Shown: in pieces, positions 42,491 to 55,385 of the stretch
Position numbering within the stretch: the first letter of the stretch is position 1
Layout of the letters: each line of letters begins with the position of its first letter
Assembly (NCBI GenBank): GCA_021234155.1
Contig: JAJEKV010000171.1
Span: forward strand, 973,653-1,037,652
Direction of reading: 5' to 3'
Source of the DNA: Isoetes taiwanensis
Lineage: Eukaryota > Streptophyta > Lycopodiopsida > Isoetales > Isoetaceae
Length of the DNA: 64,000 nucleotides
Made by a program: the position numbers and the translations under genes
The notes under the pieces: generated by a model
What the model saw: only the letters and a program-made list of their open reading frames with translations
Database searches by the model: none
What the model was told of the DNA's origin: nothing

Positions 42491-44280
42491 CAATGCCTGC
42501 CTACCGACCATGATCTCAGAGCTTCGAAGACATTCAAGAATGCCCGACTGCAACAGCCAGGTGATTCTACTCAAGCGATCAACGGCACCGCACATCGGCA
42601 ACCTTGCAACGACACACCGCATGTAGGGACGTTGAGCGGTCACCGCATTCCTCACGACGGACATACACATTAAGGAGGAGCATCTTTTTCAAGGGATCAC
42701 ATGACGAACACTCTTCGCAACTTGGGGTGACGAGCTCGGATCAGACATGAAGGTCAACAATAGTAGCAGCATCTCAAGGAATCCCGGAGTCAACCAGAAC
42801 GAAGAAGATGCAGCAAAACCGAAGAATCAAACGCGATAGGAGGAGGGAAAACCCTAAAGGAGTATAAACATCTAAGTAGATCTTCGTAGTTGTTTTGGAA
42901 AAGTGGATGAATTAAAATCCCAACGTAAATGCGTATTTGTCTATTGTATATCTCGGATGTTCACATATATAGTGGAGAAACATGAGTTTAGAGTCATGTT
43001 TTACGGATTTAGCGCTTAGATCAGGAAGCTCCTCCACTTCGACTACCAAATGAGGAAGCAAGGAAGCACAACGATATTCCAAGGTCAAAATGGAAGAGCA
43101 AGTACGAGGGAGAAACGACCAGAGCCCAAGCAAACCTTTGACTCCAAAAACTTCGGGAAGTGCTCTCAAGTAGAAGATCGCTCGTCCACCCAATGTCAGA
43201 ATAAGAGACAACACCGGTCATGTCAAGATCATTCACCAGACATCGTCAGGGCGCAACACTACCTCTTGTGGCAGCAACAACACTTGATCTAACTTATGAC
43301 ACGAAAGTGGCCTCAACAATAGAAGGAGGAACGACCACATCAACGAGCCAACTAAGAAGGCAACATCTCGACGACCATAATTCCACCTTGTGGTAATATA
43401 GGGTGATGCTTATGACACGCCAGATAGATGGAGATGCACTTACGAAAAGGCACCGCGACGAGGAGATATGCCTTCAACAACTAGGTGATGGCTTCACCGT
43501 ACTCCTACCAAGAATTAGAAGAGAAGAAGCCGATCATATCTCCGGCTATGTGGCACATCAAACGCCCAAGGTAGAAGCATTCGACACCTTAACGACAAGG
43601 ATAGCAACTGAAGCACCTTCGCAAAAAGAGAGTTCAAGATAATAGCCGCTATTCAACCACAAGAGTATATCTAAGGCGGTACTTTTTCAACTCAAGGGTC
43701 AAGTCGCTGCATATAAGGATCCATCATCCCGACAACATAGCCAGCAGGAGGAGAGCCATGATGCTTTACTTCTTGCCGAGAGGCCGACATGCATAGAGGG
43801 ACAAAGGCCGTGAACTCGAAAGCTGGAGAAGTGCTAGCAACTGACTTCTTCCACGAGCTCCCTAGAGGCAACAGGAGGATCAAGTCTGACGAGCACAATC
43901 AAAGTCACCGGAAGGTACCTCAAGACAAGAAGACGGCATAGCACTGTGGAACGTGACAACGTCCAAGCCATGTGATCGAGGGGATCAAACAAGTAAGATT
44001 GGAAGCTCGATGAAGAAGCAACTAGGCGAGCCGAGCCGATGACTTGCACGCGGACTTGCATGCAACTTGGTGAACCCAAGGAGAACTCCAGAGGAGTATA
44101 GCCAAAGGAATCGCGCACAACCTCAAGAGACGCCTCCAAATAGCTTCAAGCATCATGAAGGGGGAACAATTACAGCCCAAGAACAGGATCAGGAAGCAGA
44201 CCGAAATGTCGAAGCATCAACGACCAGCACACCTTTAGTTAGAATGTGATGCAAAGCGTGTTGCGCCATAGCCGACAAAC
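42491..44280. other. Low-complexity remnant of element E
   Basis: Purine-rich sequence with short plus-strand frames (43050-43292, 43403-43642), Gln/Arg/His-rich and without conserved motifs. I see nothing that identifies a gene. Confidence 0.4.
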
Positions 44281-44377
44281 ATAAGGTACATGCTATTCTT
44301 TTCTTCATCGCAGTATTTATCATTGGACATAAAACAAGTCACTTTTTGAGGCATATGCAAGTGACTGGATTTCTCAG

Positions 44378-45064
44378 GTGCTTACTTGCAGTGATGAAGG
44401 ACCATTGCAACTATGGAATATAAAATCACAACAGTTGGTTCATGAGTTTAAAGGCTGGGATACTTCAATCCACACGTGTTTCATCTCCTGCATTGGATGT
44501 CATTGCTGTTGGTTGTTTGGATGGGAAAATACGTGTTCATAATATTCTATATGATGAAACGATTGTAACTTTTACTCACACAAACAGAGGGCCTGTAACT
44601 GCAGTTTCTTTTAGGACAGGTATTACGCTCTTCAGATAACATGGCAATTCTATTATAGCTTGAGGGGAGGAAGACTTTATTTCAGCACAATGATGTAGGA
44701 TTTGCCAATGCCTTTTATACCTTTTATATGTAATTTGGCAGATGGGCAACCACTTTTAGCAGCAGGAGATGCATCTGGAATCATAAGCATCTGGAATTTA
44801 AAAGATCGTAAGCTGAAGACAGTGATAGAAGATGCACATGATATGGAGATTACCTCTTTGCATTTTTTTCCAAATGAGCCTGTTCTCCTCAGTAATGCAA
44901 AAGATAACTCCCTTAAGGTGGGATTAAGGCATGTTTATTGGGGTCATGTTACATTACTAACCTATGCAATGTTGTGTAGATGTGGTTATTTGATTCATCT
45001 GATGTTGAGGGCAGGTTACTACGTTTCAGAAGTGCTCATAGTGCTCCACCAACATGCACAGTCA
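44378..45064 (+). pseudogene. UTP21: UTP21/WDR36-like WD40 fragment, three exons
   Basis: UTP21 is a WD40 component of the U3 snoRNP/small-subunit processome in the nucleolus. Exon 1 (44378-44619) encodes DEGPLQLWNIKSQQLVHEFK and AVGCLDGKIRVHNI. Exon 2 (44742-44917) encodes GQPLLAAGDASGIISIWNLK and SLHFFPNEPVLLSNAKDNSL. Exon 3 (44980 on) encodes MWLFDSSDVEGRLLRFRS and HSAPPTC. Introns have GT-AG ends, the second only 62 bp. A one-base shift near 44475 breaks exon 1, and exon 3 stops after the WD40 segment. No other UTP21 exons are visible. This is either a captured gene fragment or part of a gene broken up by transposons. The gene symbol is by family resemblance. Confidence 0.8.
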
Positions 45065-45215
45065 GGGAAGGCAAGGAGGCAAATAAAGCCACTCCATCAT
45101 GTAAGGTGCTAGGTCAGATTAATATATATGAACTAGGGACCAAATCCCTTGCACAGCCAAGGAAGACAAGGCGGTAAATAAAGCGACACCATCATGTAAG
45201 ATGCTACACATTTTG
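45040..45215 (+). repeat. Tandem duplication of about 90 bp at the end of the UTP21 fragment
   Basis: CACAGTCAGGGAAGGCAAGG...CCATCATGTAAGGTGCTA is repeated as CACAGCCAAGGAAGACAAGG...CCATCATGTAAGATGCTA. The first copy is fused to the last UTP21 codons, so the fragment ends in repeat sequence. Confidence 0.7.
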
Positions 45216-48060
45216 CTGTAAACTAATGACAAGGAGAAAATTGCTATAACAGATTAACAAATATAAACCAAGTGTCCTTAAATGGTTCTGATTATTTCCC
45301 TTGAACGAGCCTATTTATTTATAAGATGCCAATGTCTTCGACCAGATTTGGAAAACCCAAAGTTGCATATGATATTGCATTTTATTTCAGTAGTCTGTTT
45401 ACTTATGTTTCTGATAAGTGTTTGGTACTGCCTATACAGCCTGGTATGTGTAGATTGCAGTTGATATGACTTGGTATAATGTATTGTTGAATAGCAATGA
45501 CTCTTAATCCTTACACGAAAAATAGACCAAGCAATCTGACTATATATCCTCCATTTGTATTTCAATAGAACCTTAGCAAAAATGTTTAATCATTGCTAAG
45601 CCAAACAAGCTACAACGTTACTTGGTTATGGTCCACTTATACTAAATTTTTTGTAATTATGTTATTTTATTCAACGGCTTAGTTGCGCCTTTAACAGGCA
45701 AGACTGTCTCGCTGTGCACTGAACCCACAAGATTCTCATTACATCTAAAATATAGAACATGCTGGATCATTTATCGTGCATGGATGTTTTTTCATGCAAC
45801 TAAGGAAATGGGGCTCTCCTGCATAAATACAGGGATCTAAACCATGCTTCTCTCGCCCTTGGCCATGTTGAATACCCTGTTGTCTGCCCTAATCCTTCAT
45901 TCTCAAATGTTGGGCACATAGAAACCCATAAATTCATGGTCGAACATTTCACCACTAAATCTGCATTTTATTTTTGAGGTAGATCATGCATTAAGATGTT
46001 ATTAGTTTTATTTTATAGTTAGTGTTTTCAAGTAAATATCCCCATTATGTGTGCATGTAACAAAATGATTCCGGTGTTTGCAAGCTCACATTCTACAGCC
46101 CATTGTGAAGCTGTTGATGTGTTTTTATTGGCATGTACCCTACCATGGAGAATTAACATGTACTCTACCATGGAGAATTAACAAGGTTGATATGATGACA
46201 CTCCCAAAATAGCTGCAAGTTCGATTGAATATTTCATACTAATGTTATTCATAATTTTTATGATACAACTCAATGTTGGATCTAAAGTGACACAAGGGAC
46301 TTACGAGGAAAAAGATCATTAGGATATACAAAGCAAAGCAAAGCAAAGTGAATCTTTATCACAAGTATGTTGAAGATTGAATTGACTAAGGAGTTCAAGG
46401 TGGAAATTTCTTAAATAGTTGAATTTGTGAAGCAATTGTTAGCCCAATTTTATCATCTATTAAATTTGTGAGACAATTGGCTCCTTTTAGTACAAAACTA
46501 AACTACATGATAACTGCATTACAAATGCATAGCATATCAAACAGATGTCGGACATGTCATGCAACCATTTTTTTTTTAACAAACGGCATGCCACCTTACA
46601 AGGACATCTAGATAACTATTTTTTACTATTTTCTCAACCACGGCTTCCAAGGTAGTACATCATTTGTCATACAATCACATGCAATCAATGAAAGGGGATA
46701 GTATATACTACTAGATACACTTATAATTGTGCATATGCTTGGGAATCCATTTGGCTGCGACGTGGATAGCCTAAAACTCCCGTCCTAGCAATACAACTTG
46801 GATGACCTTTATATATGATACGACACCATGCTTATTCGGTTGGTTTTAACTAGACATACATTATGAGGTTAGTATTCTAGAATGCCTAGCTTTCTTGACA
46901 GCTATTAATGTACGACAATTTTATTTGACACAAATTGCACTTTCTTCATAACACACATTTTTTATTTTCTCCATTTTTATTGTTTTTTCAAGAATGCACA
47001 TTGACATGCTTTTTACGCTAACTTCTAGATCTAGAAAGACACACGATGTTCTTCTAATGACAACTTTGCAACATCCCCAACGTAACTTATCATTGCTGAA
47101 GCCCGATTTGAGCTTTTTCTTTGCATGTTGGCAATGCAAGAAATTGCTCAATGTGTAAGTGCCATATTCATCTTGCACATAAACTTACTGAAGATTATTA
47201 ATGTTTAATCTTGCAGGACTAAAATGAGATTTAATGCATGCTTTTGGACATGAGAAGATCTAGATCTAGGATAGGCCTATAGGCCATAAAAACTCTATTC
47301 TATTTCTAGCCGGCAAACAAACTTTGGCATTATCAATGGTTGTGGAAGCCCACTAATATTGGGACATATCAATGACTGTTAAAAGCCCACCAGTATTGAA
47401 ACATCCATCAAGCGTAACAAATATTGAGTGTAATAAAAAGGGCTATTTTGAGCACTATAAATGTTCAATGATGCATATTAAATGCAACTTAAAGGGCTAT
47501 TTTGAGCATAAAATACTTGGTCTATTCTAAAATAAAAAGCTAAGAAGCATCTACACTTTGCAACTATTATTGTCGACAATAACTCATCACCAATCCACCT
47601 TCAAGTTACCTTCGTGCAAGATATCATCTTCTAAAGTAATTAAACACTATATGTACTATTACATATTTTTAAACTTTATACAGATCTTATCATTGCCTGT
47701 CATCTATCTCCTCAATGAAATATGTGTACAAACACCTTCAAGGACTCTTGCCTATGCATAACATAGGCATCCCATCACCATTCCAACATATGATTGACAT
47801 TATTCAGCATCTCATGAGGGGTTTCAACATATCCGCAACCAATAGCATTTCATGAAGGTGGTCTATCCGTGCATTGGCTTTACGTACCATTTAATTGGCT
47901 ATACCCTAGGACAAGCTATTATCCCCCAAAAAAAAAAAAAAAAAACCCCCAAAACCCCAAAACTTCCTTGCAAGTCATTAACTCTAAGTATTTCTTAACA
48001 AATTATATATGTAGACAAGTCTTTGTACTATGTAGGGCCTGCACGAGTTAGGGACTGTAT
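45216..48060. other. AT-rich DNA without identified genes
   Basis: About 2.8 kb with only short frames. A poly(A)18 run lies near 47930-47947, followed by C/A-rich sequence. It may be intronic or old intergenic DNA. I see no convincing exon, RNA gene or transposon end. Confidence 0.5.
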
Positions 48061-48079
48061 AAATCCAACTAAAAGCCAA

Positions 48080-51000
48080 ATACAGAGATATATCTCTTAG
48101 ATTCTACTGGATTCTCAAAGATTCTCTTGAGATTTCTATAAATTCCTTAAGATTCTCTTCAGATTTTTCCATTATTCCTTAAGATCTTGAGATCTCAAGA
48201 TTTCTCTACATTCTTCAAGTTTCTATGTAGATCCTCCTATATTCTTCAAGATTCCCCTAGATTCTCAAAGGTTCTCTTGTGATTCCTATAGCTTCTCCAA
48301 GATTCTCTTGAGATTCTTCTAGAATCTCAAAGATTCTATGGAGATTCCCGTAGATTCCCATAAATTACTGTAGATTCCATAAAATTCTAAGATTCCAAGA
48401 AGATTCTTAGAATTCGATCACATTGACTCCAACTGCGACAGAATGACACCAAAGCATCATTCATTGGAAAGCACTCGACGAGAGGAATTCAAAATGTGGG
48501 CCCACCTTCAGCCGACCCCTCTGCTGTAAGTTACGGGCCTTTGAAGGCCGTTACGAAAAAGGAAGCTTCCAAGAAAGTGCATTTTTAAAATGCTTTTGCC
48601 ACCTCATTACTTTTTTATTTATGGCGGTGCCACGTCACCTCCTTTAATATAAAAAATTACAATTTAATTAAAAAAAATAATGGTTAGGATTTTTCCTTCC
48701 CTTTTGATCTAACGACTAAATATTGGCAACACCAAATCCACCCTATGAAGCATTGTGTGAAGCCGACACTGCAAAACACACCAGTGTGAAAGATTCCCCT
48801 AGATTTTTGAGATTCTACAGAGATTTTTCTAGATTTCCAAAAACTATTCGAAGATTCACATACGTTCCTCAAGATTCTATGTAGATTCCCTAGATTCATT
48901 CAATTTTAATAAAGATTCACCTAGATTCCCCTATATTATCGAAGATTTTATGAAGATTCCCTTGGATTCCCCTAAATTCTCAAAGATTTTTCTAAGATTC
49001 CCATAGAGTCTATTGAGATTGCCCTAGATTCCCAAAGATTGTCTCAAGATTCACCTAGACTCCCTAGGATTCTACGTAGATTCTCTTGGATTCCTTTAGA
49101 TTCTATGAAGATTCCTTTAAGTTCTATAAGATTTCATCAAGATTGCCCCAGATTCTTAAAGATTCCTTTAGATTCATTCAATTTTAATAAAGATTCACCT
49201 AGATTCCCCTATATTATCGAAGATTTTATGAAGATTCCCTTGGATTCCCCTAAATTCTCAAAGATTTTTCTAAGATTCACATAGATTCTATTGAGATTGC
49301 CCTAGATTCCCAAAGATTGTCTCAAGATTCACCTAGACTCCCCAGGATTCTACAAAGATTCTCTTGGATTCCTTTAGATTCTATGAAGATTCCTTTAAGT
49401 TCTATAAGATTTCATCAAGATTCCCCCAGATTCTTAAAGATTCCTTTAGATCATATAAAGATTCCTTTAGATTCCATCAAGATTCCCTTAGATTCTTCTA
49501 GATTCTCATAGATTCCCAAAGATTCTCTTAGATTCTCTAAGGTTCTATCAATATTCCCTGGATTCTCAAATATTCTAAGAAGATTCTCTAGATTCCCATA
49601 AATTCTCTCGAGATTCCAAAAGATGGCCCAAGATTCCCACGATTCTATGTAGATTCCCTTGGATTCCCTTGGCTTATATAAAGAGTCCTTTAGGTTCTCC
49701 ATGATTTCATCAAGATTCTCCTAGATTCCTAAAGATTTTATAAAGATTCCTTTAGATCATAGAAAGATTCTCTTAGGTTCTCCAAGATTCCATGAAGATT
49801 CCCCTAGATTCTCTCAAGATTCACATAGTTTTCTCAAGATTCTATGTATATTTTCTTAGATTCTCTAAGATTCTATCAAGATTCCCCTAAATTATCAAAT
49901 ATTTCTATGAAGATTCCCTCGGTTCCCGTAAATTCTCTCGAGATTCCCTTATATTCCTAAAGATGCCTCAAGATTCACCCAGATTCCCCATGGTTTTATG
50001 TAGATTATCTTGAATTCCCATAGATTCTATAAAGATTCCTCTAGATTCTCCGCAATTCCATCAAGATTCCCTTAGATTCCCAAAGATTCTATATAGATTC
50101 CTCTAGATTCTCCATGATTCCATCAAGATTCCCCAAGATTTCCAAAGATTTTATGAAGATTCTTTTAGATTCCCCTAGATTCTATGAAGATTCCTTTAGG
50201 TTCTCCAAGATTTCATCAAGATTCCCACCTCGCTTATTGAAGATTTTATGAAGATTCCTTTAGATCATATGTAGATTCCCTTATGGTCTCCAAGATTCCA
50301 TCAAGATTCCCCTAGAATCTCAAAGATCCCATCAAGATTCCCAAATATTCTCTCAAGATTCACAAATTCTTCAAGATTTTATGTAGATTCTTCTAGATTC
50401 TCTGAGATCCTTAGAAGATTCACCTAGATTCTCAGATATTCTATGAAGATTCCCCTCGATATCCTTACATCCTCTCGAAATTCCCCTAGATTCCTAGAGA
50501 TTGCCCGGAGATTCACCTAGATTTTCCATGATTCTTTGTGTAGTCTCTTGATTCCTTCGATTCTATGAAGATTCCTATAGTTTCTCAAAGATTTCATCAA
50601 GACTCCCCTAGATTCCTAAAGATATTATTGAGATTCCTTTAGATTCCCTTAGATACTATGAAGATTGAGATTCCATCAAGATTCCTATAGAGTCTAAGAG
50701 ATTCCATCAAGATTTCCCTAGATTTTTAAAGATTCTATGTAGATTCTCCTAGATTCTCTAAGATCCTATCAAGATTTATCTAGATTCTCAAATATTCTAT
50801 GAAGATTCCGTAGGTTTCCATAAATTCTCTCGAGAGTCCCATAGATCCTCAAAATTTGTCCCAAGATTCACCTAGATTCCCCACAATTCTATGTAGATAC
50901 CCTTGGATCCTATGAAGATTTCCTTGGGTTCTCCAAGATTTCATCAAGATTCCCCTAGATTCTTAAAGATTCCATCGAGATTCCCTACATTCTGAACTAT

Positions 51001-51420
51001 TCTCTCAAGATTCATATCGATTCCCCAAGATTCTATCTAGATTTTCCTAGATTCTCTAAGATGCTACGAAGATTCCTCTAGATCCCCAAAGACTCTAGAT
51101 CCTCTAAGACTCTACGAAGATTCCTCTAGATCCCTCTAGATCTCTTGAGATTCCCTAAATTCCCAAAGACTATTCCAAGATTCCTCAACATTCCCCAACA
51201 TTCTATGTAGATTCTCTTAGCTTCCCTGAGATATTATGAGGATTCCCCTAGATTCCTAAAGATTCTCCCAAGAATCCTAAAGATTCTCTTGAGATTCTTC
51301 AGATTCCCTAAGGTTCTGTTGAGATTCCTCTATATTCATAAAGATCCCATGAAGATTCCCTTAGATTCCCTTAAATTACCATAGATTTCGTAAAGTTCTA
51401 AGATTCTAAGAAGATTCTTA
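48080..51420 (+). repeat. Degenerate AGATTCCC/AGATTCTC tandem array (left arm)
   Basis: Words such as AGATTCCCCTAGATTCTC recur every 12-20 bases with much variation. A higher-order duplication of about 275 bp is visible (48888-49080 repeated at 49163-49360). Frames across this array (for example 49039-49284) are low-complexity translations of the repeat, not genes. Confidence 0.85.
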
Positions 51421-52599
51421 GAATCTGATCATGTTGGCTCCAATTGCAACGGAATAGTGCCAAAGCCGCAGTCGTTGAAAAGCTCTCGACGAGAGGAATC
51501 CAAAAGCATAAGTCCCACCTTCATCCGACCTTTGTACTGCAAGTTACGTGCGTTTGAATGCGACTAAAAAAAAGAAGCTTCTTGGAAGGTGCATTTATAA
51601 ATGCTTTTTAACTTTTTATTAATGAGAGTGCCACCTCACCTCTTTTAAAAAAAAAAATATCAATTTAATATAAAACGTTAAGGGTTAGGATTTATCCTCA
51701 CCCTTTGATCTAACGGTCACAATCTGCTGCACCAAATCCACTTTTTGGCACCTTCCTTGCACCTTCCTACAAAATTTAAGGGCTAGGATTTCTTCTCCCC
51801 TTTTGATCCAATGGCTTGGGGATGTGGTGCATGCCCCCATGCATGCCCATGCATGCCCCCATGGAGATCCAATGGCTATATGTTCACCACCTCACCTATT
51901 TTCAAACGAACGGCCTAGATCGATTTGAATATATAGATATCTATTCCATGGGGGCATCCAAAGTAATTTTATATATATTATGATATTGAGCCATAGATGA
52001 TGTATGAGATGCTTAATATCATAATAATATATAAAATTACTTGGATGTACCCCCATCATATAGATTGTCTATATACTCAAACGAATCTAGGCCGTTTATT
52101 TGAAAAGCGGTGAGGTGGCGAAGTTGTAGCCATTGGATCTCCATGGAGGGCATGCATGGGGCATGCACCACATCCATGGACCGTTGGATCAAAAAGGGGG
52201 GGAGAAATCCTAGCCCTTGAATTCTGTGAGGAAGGTGCAAGGAAGGTGCCAAAAAGTGGTTTTGGTGTAGTAGATCTCAGCCATTAGATCAAAAGGTGAG
52301 CATAAATCCTAGCCATTAACTTTTTAATATTAAATTAATTTTATTTCAAAAGAAGGTGAGGTGTCACCCTCATTAATAAAAAGGTAATGAGGTGGCAAAG
52401 CATTTATTAAGGTGGACTTTCTAGGAAGCTTCTTTCTATTTACTCACCTTCAAAGGCATGTAGCTTGCAGTAGAGGAGTTGGATGAAGGTGGGACCCGCG
52501 CCATTAGATTCCTCTCGCCGAGAGCTTTCCAATGAGTGGTGCTTTCGCACTATTTTGTCGCAACTGCAGCCAACGTGATCGAATACTAAGAATCTTCTT

Positions 52600-54010
52600 A
52601 GAATCTTCGAGTTTCAAGGAATCTATGGTAACTTGAGGGAATCTAGGAGAATCTTTATAAGATCTTAGGGAATCCAGAGGAATATCATGAGAATCTTAGA
52701 GAATCTATGGGAATCCCAAGAGAGCATCTTTGAGAATGTAAGGGAATCTTGATAAAATCTCTAAGAACCTAGAGGAATCTTGATGGAATCTTGGGGAGTC
52801 TAGGGGAATCTTCATAGAATCTATAGAAACTAGAAAAATCTTAATGGAATCTTAGAGAATCTAGAAAAATCAAGAAGAATCTTGATAGAATCTTGGAGAA
52901 TCTAGTGGAATCTTGGGGTATTCTTTTGGAATCTAGAGGAATCTTTATAGAATCTTAGGGAGTCTGAAGTGAATCTTTGGGAATCTAGGAGAATCTAAAG
53001 GAATCTTCATAAAATCTTTAAGAATCTATGGGAATCTACATGGAATCTTGGAGAATCTTGAGGAATCTTAATAAAATCTTGGGGAATCTCCTAGAGGAAT
53101 CTTTGTAGAACATTAAGAATCTAAGAGAATCTTTGGGAATCTAGAAGAATCTAAGAGAATGTCAAGAGAATATTTGGAAATCTAGAGGAATCTTCCTAAT
53201 TTTTCGAGAATCTTGATGGAATCTTAGAGAATCTAAGAGAATCTTCATGGAATCTTGAAGAATCTTCATAGAATCTTGGGGAACCTAGAGGAATCATGGG
53301 ATAATCTTTGGGAATCTAGGTGAATTTTAGGGAAGCTTAAGAGAATCTATGGAAATCTAGGAGAATCTAAGGAAATTGTCATAAAATCTTTAAGGATATA
53401 TAGGAATTTAGATAGAATCTTGGAGAATCTAAGGGAATCTTAATAAAATCTCGAGGAATCTCCATAGAATCTTAAGAATCTAGGGAATCTTTGTAGAATC
53501 TTAAGGAAATCTAAAAGGAAATCTAAGGGAATCTTAGGGATTCTAGGGGAATCTTTTTACAATCTTGAAAAATCTAAGAGAATCTACATGGTCCAAGAGA
53601 GAATCTTTGAGAATGTAAAGGAATCTAAGGGAATCTTGATAAAATCATTAAGAATCTAAGGGAATCTTCATATGATCTTAGAGAATCTAGAGGAATCTCA
53701 AGAGAATCTTAGGGATTCTAGGGGAATCTTTATTGAATCTTGGAAAACTTAAGAGAATCTAAATGGAGTCTTGGAAAATCTAGAGGAATCTTGGGATAAT
53801 CTTTGAAAACCTAGGGGAATCTCAAGAGAATCTTAGAAAATCTAGGGAAATCTTTGAGTATCTTGAGGAATCTTGGAAAAACTAGGGGAATCTTCGTAGA
53901 ATCTAGGAGAATCTACATAGAATATTGCAGAATGTAAAGGAATGTTGGGCTAATCATCCGAAATCTAGGGGAATCTTTGTAGAATCTTAAGAATCTAAGG
54001 GGAATCTTTC
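52600..54010 (-). repeat. Inverted GGAATCT array (right arm)
   Basis: Reverse-complement version of the left array (GGAATCTAGGGGAATCTT words), giving the DNA a potential multi-kilobase stem. Confidence 0.85.
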
Positions 54011-54140
54011 ACGTTGGATGTGTTTTTAAGGGTCGGCTTCATGCAGTCCCTCATCTAGGTGAATCTTAGAAATCTACAAAAAACTTTCACACTAAGTATG
54101 TTTTGCATCTTCGGCTTCACATTGTCCGTCATAGTATGAA

Positions 54141-54760
54141 CATGATATAATGACTTTTGATGGATTTTCATCAGATCCTTATGGAATATAGATACATAAA
54201 ACTTGTGAATAAACATGGATTGGAAATTTGCCAACTTGGACTGGAGCCAGACAGGGGCTTCACATGGTAGATGGCTAAAAGAACATGTGAATCAGCCTCA
54301 GCTCCTGGAGTCGTTTCATGAACATTGTCCGACTATCGAGTAAGCGGTTCAATCCTTACATCACTGGAAACTTTTATTTGCTTAGATTCTTGCAGGTTCT
54401 TTGCACGCAATCTCATGGATCTTAACGATGATGCCTCATATATCGACTGTCTACAATCCTCAAAACATATACATTCAACTTCGTACAGACCCTACATAGT
54501 ACAACCACTTGTCTATGTATAATATTAATGATTCATGTGGACTTCATTTCTAACTACAAAGGATCTGCAAATACTTTTCCAACTACAAATCTACGAATTG
54601 AAAGCTAAATGATGTGAAATATATGACCACCTTGATGGCATATTAAACATTTGTTGTCACAAGTTTGGCTTCATATGTAGATGCTGGTGTGATTGCTAGG
54701 TGCATGCTAGGTGCATGACGTTTTTGAGCTTTAAACAACCACCTTTCAAATTGCTACTAG
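54141..54760. other. Noncoding body preceding the Helitron end
   Basis: About 600 bp without recognised genes. The frame at 54325-54522 shows no known domain. It presumably belongs to the Helitron ending at 54788, whose 5' TC end I could not place. Confidence 0.4.
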
Positions 54761-54789
54761 GCCCGGCAACGCCGGGCACCATAACTAGT
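54761..54789 (+). mobile_element. Helitron 3' terminus
   Basis: Hairpin GCCCGGC-AAC-GCCGGGC (54761-54777), seven bases, then CTAG (54785-54788) and a target T. A GC-rich hairpin followed closely by CTRR and T is the standard Helitron 3' end. Confidence 0.75.
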
Positions 54790-55080
54790 GTAACAATAGG
54801 TCTAAATCAGGGTTATTGTTTAAATAATCGCGATCTAAAAGTCGTTAAATATTGTAAAGCTTAGAGTAAATATAATACTATCGGAAGTAATGTATCCGAT
54901 AAAGCACGATTTCATTAATTGGAGAAAATAAGCCCATTTTGAGAATTTTAAGCACACCTAATTTGCTCTAGCACGAATACTTTCACCTACTTCTCGAGCA
55001 CAAGAAACATGAGGTAATTAACATACACATATACATACAAATACACATATACATACACATACACATATACTCGTAGAAGC
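54790..55080. other. AT-rich spacer with AC/AT microsatellite
   Basis: No gene seen. ACATATACATACA-type dinucleotide runs occupy about 55020-55075, just upstream of the first small gene. Confidence 0.6.
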
Positions 55081-55133
55081 TCAATAATGGCCCTACATTG
55101 TACACCAATAATTCACATCAATAATTTAACTTC

Positions 55134-55142
55134 ACTATAAAA
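55134..55142 (+). promoter_or_regulatory. TATA box of small gene 1
   Basis: CTATAAAAA within CACTATAAAA, about 45 bases upstream of ATG 55179. The 60 bp upstream (AATAATTCAC-TCAAT motifs) are conserved in small gene 2. Confidence 0.6.
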
Positions 55143-55178
55143 ACGGCTTGACGAGGGGGTAGAGGCCATTCATCTTCC

Positions 55179-55385
55179 ATGGCTTCCTCGATGCCCCTTC
55201 CAGAGCACATCCGCTCTTTCAAGTGTTACTTGAGCTACAACGATCTGGGCGAATGCGCTAGAAATGGCGTTAAGCTTGATCCATGGCTCTTATCTAAAGC
55301 CGATGGACCTGCTAGTGCTTGCAGGAAGCTCACTCGTGTTAAAGTCCACATTTCTTGGCTTCCCGATCGGGAGATCTATGAGTGA
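55179..55385 (+). CDS. Small hypothetical protein, tandem copy 1 (68 aa)
   Basis: Complete short ORF with its own TATA box. The protein shares with copy 2 the pattern H-I-x3-K-C-x2-S-x2-D-L-x2-C, then L-D-P-[WY]-L-x2-K-A-x-G, then L-x-V-x-[VI]-H-[IL]-x-W-L-P. No signal peptide or membrane segment is visible, and two conserved Cys lie in the first half. Unknown family. Conservation of both promoter and protein between the two copies, with drift elsewhere, argues that it is or was a functional gene. Confidence 0.65.
   Translation: MASSMPLPEHIRSFKCYLSYNDLGECARNGVKLDPWLLSKADGPASACRKLTRVKVHISWLPDREIYE

Larger units (their letters stand above)
39490..44280 (+). mobile_element. Element E: truncated relative of histone-bearing element D
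   Basis: Begins with the last 250 bp of an LTR similar to that of D (39490-39742), then a PBS-like TGGTATCGAGC, a stretch CTTGG-AGACCA shared with D, a hairpin, the H3-like ORF (40141-40329), two hairpins, and the shared CATAACTTGAGCTACA block (40767-40782). Beyond about 40900 the sequence is charged, low-complexity coding-like DNA without recognised domains. The right border near 44280 is set only by the start of UTP21 sequence. Confidence 0.65.
48061..54140. mobile_element. Large inverted-repeat (foldback) structure built of GATTC-rich arrays
   Basis: Left arm: GATTC-rich arrays at 48080-48415 and 48780-51420, each followed by a roughly 330-bp cap (48420-48720 and 51420-51750). Centre near 51990 (AAGTAATTTTATATATATTA and its complement). 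Right arm: inverted cap (52260-52600), inverted GAATC array (52600-54010) and an inverted copy of 48720-48800 near 54000-54140 (TTTCACAC...TGTTTTGCA...CGGCTTCACA). No transposase is encoded. A foldback element or a MULE-like element with long inverted repeats are possible explanations. Confidence 0.7.

Noticed and set aside
46921-47178. 85-codon minus ORF in AT-rich DNA
   Set aside because: No similarity, no conserved copy and composition typical of chance frames in intergenic DNA.
49039-49511. Protein-coding frames of 60-80 codons in the GATTC array
   Set aside because: They are direct translations of the simple repeat (DSPRFPxI-type words) and exist only because the repeat lacks stops in one frame.
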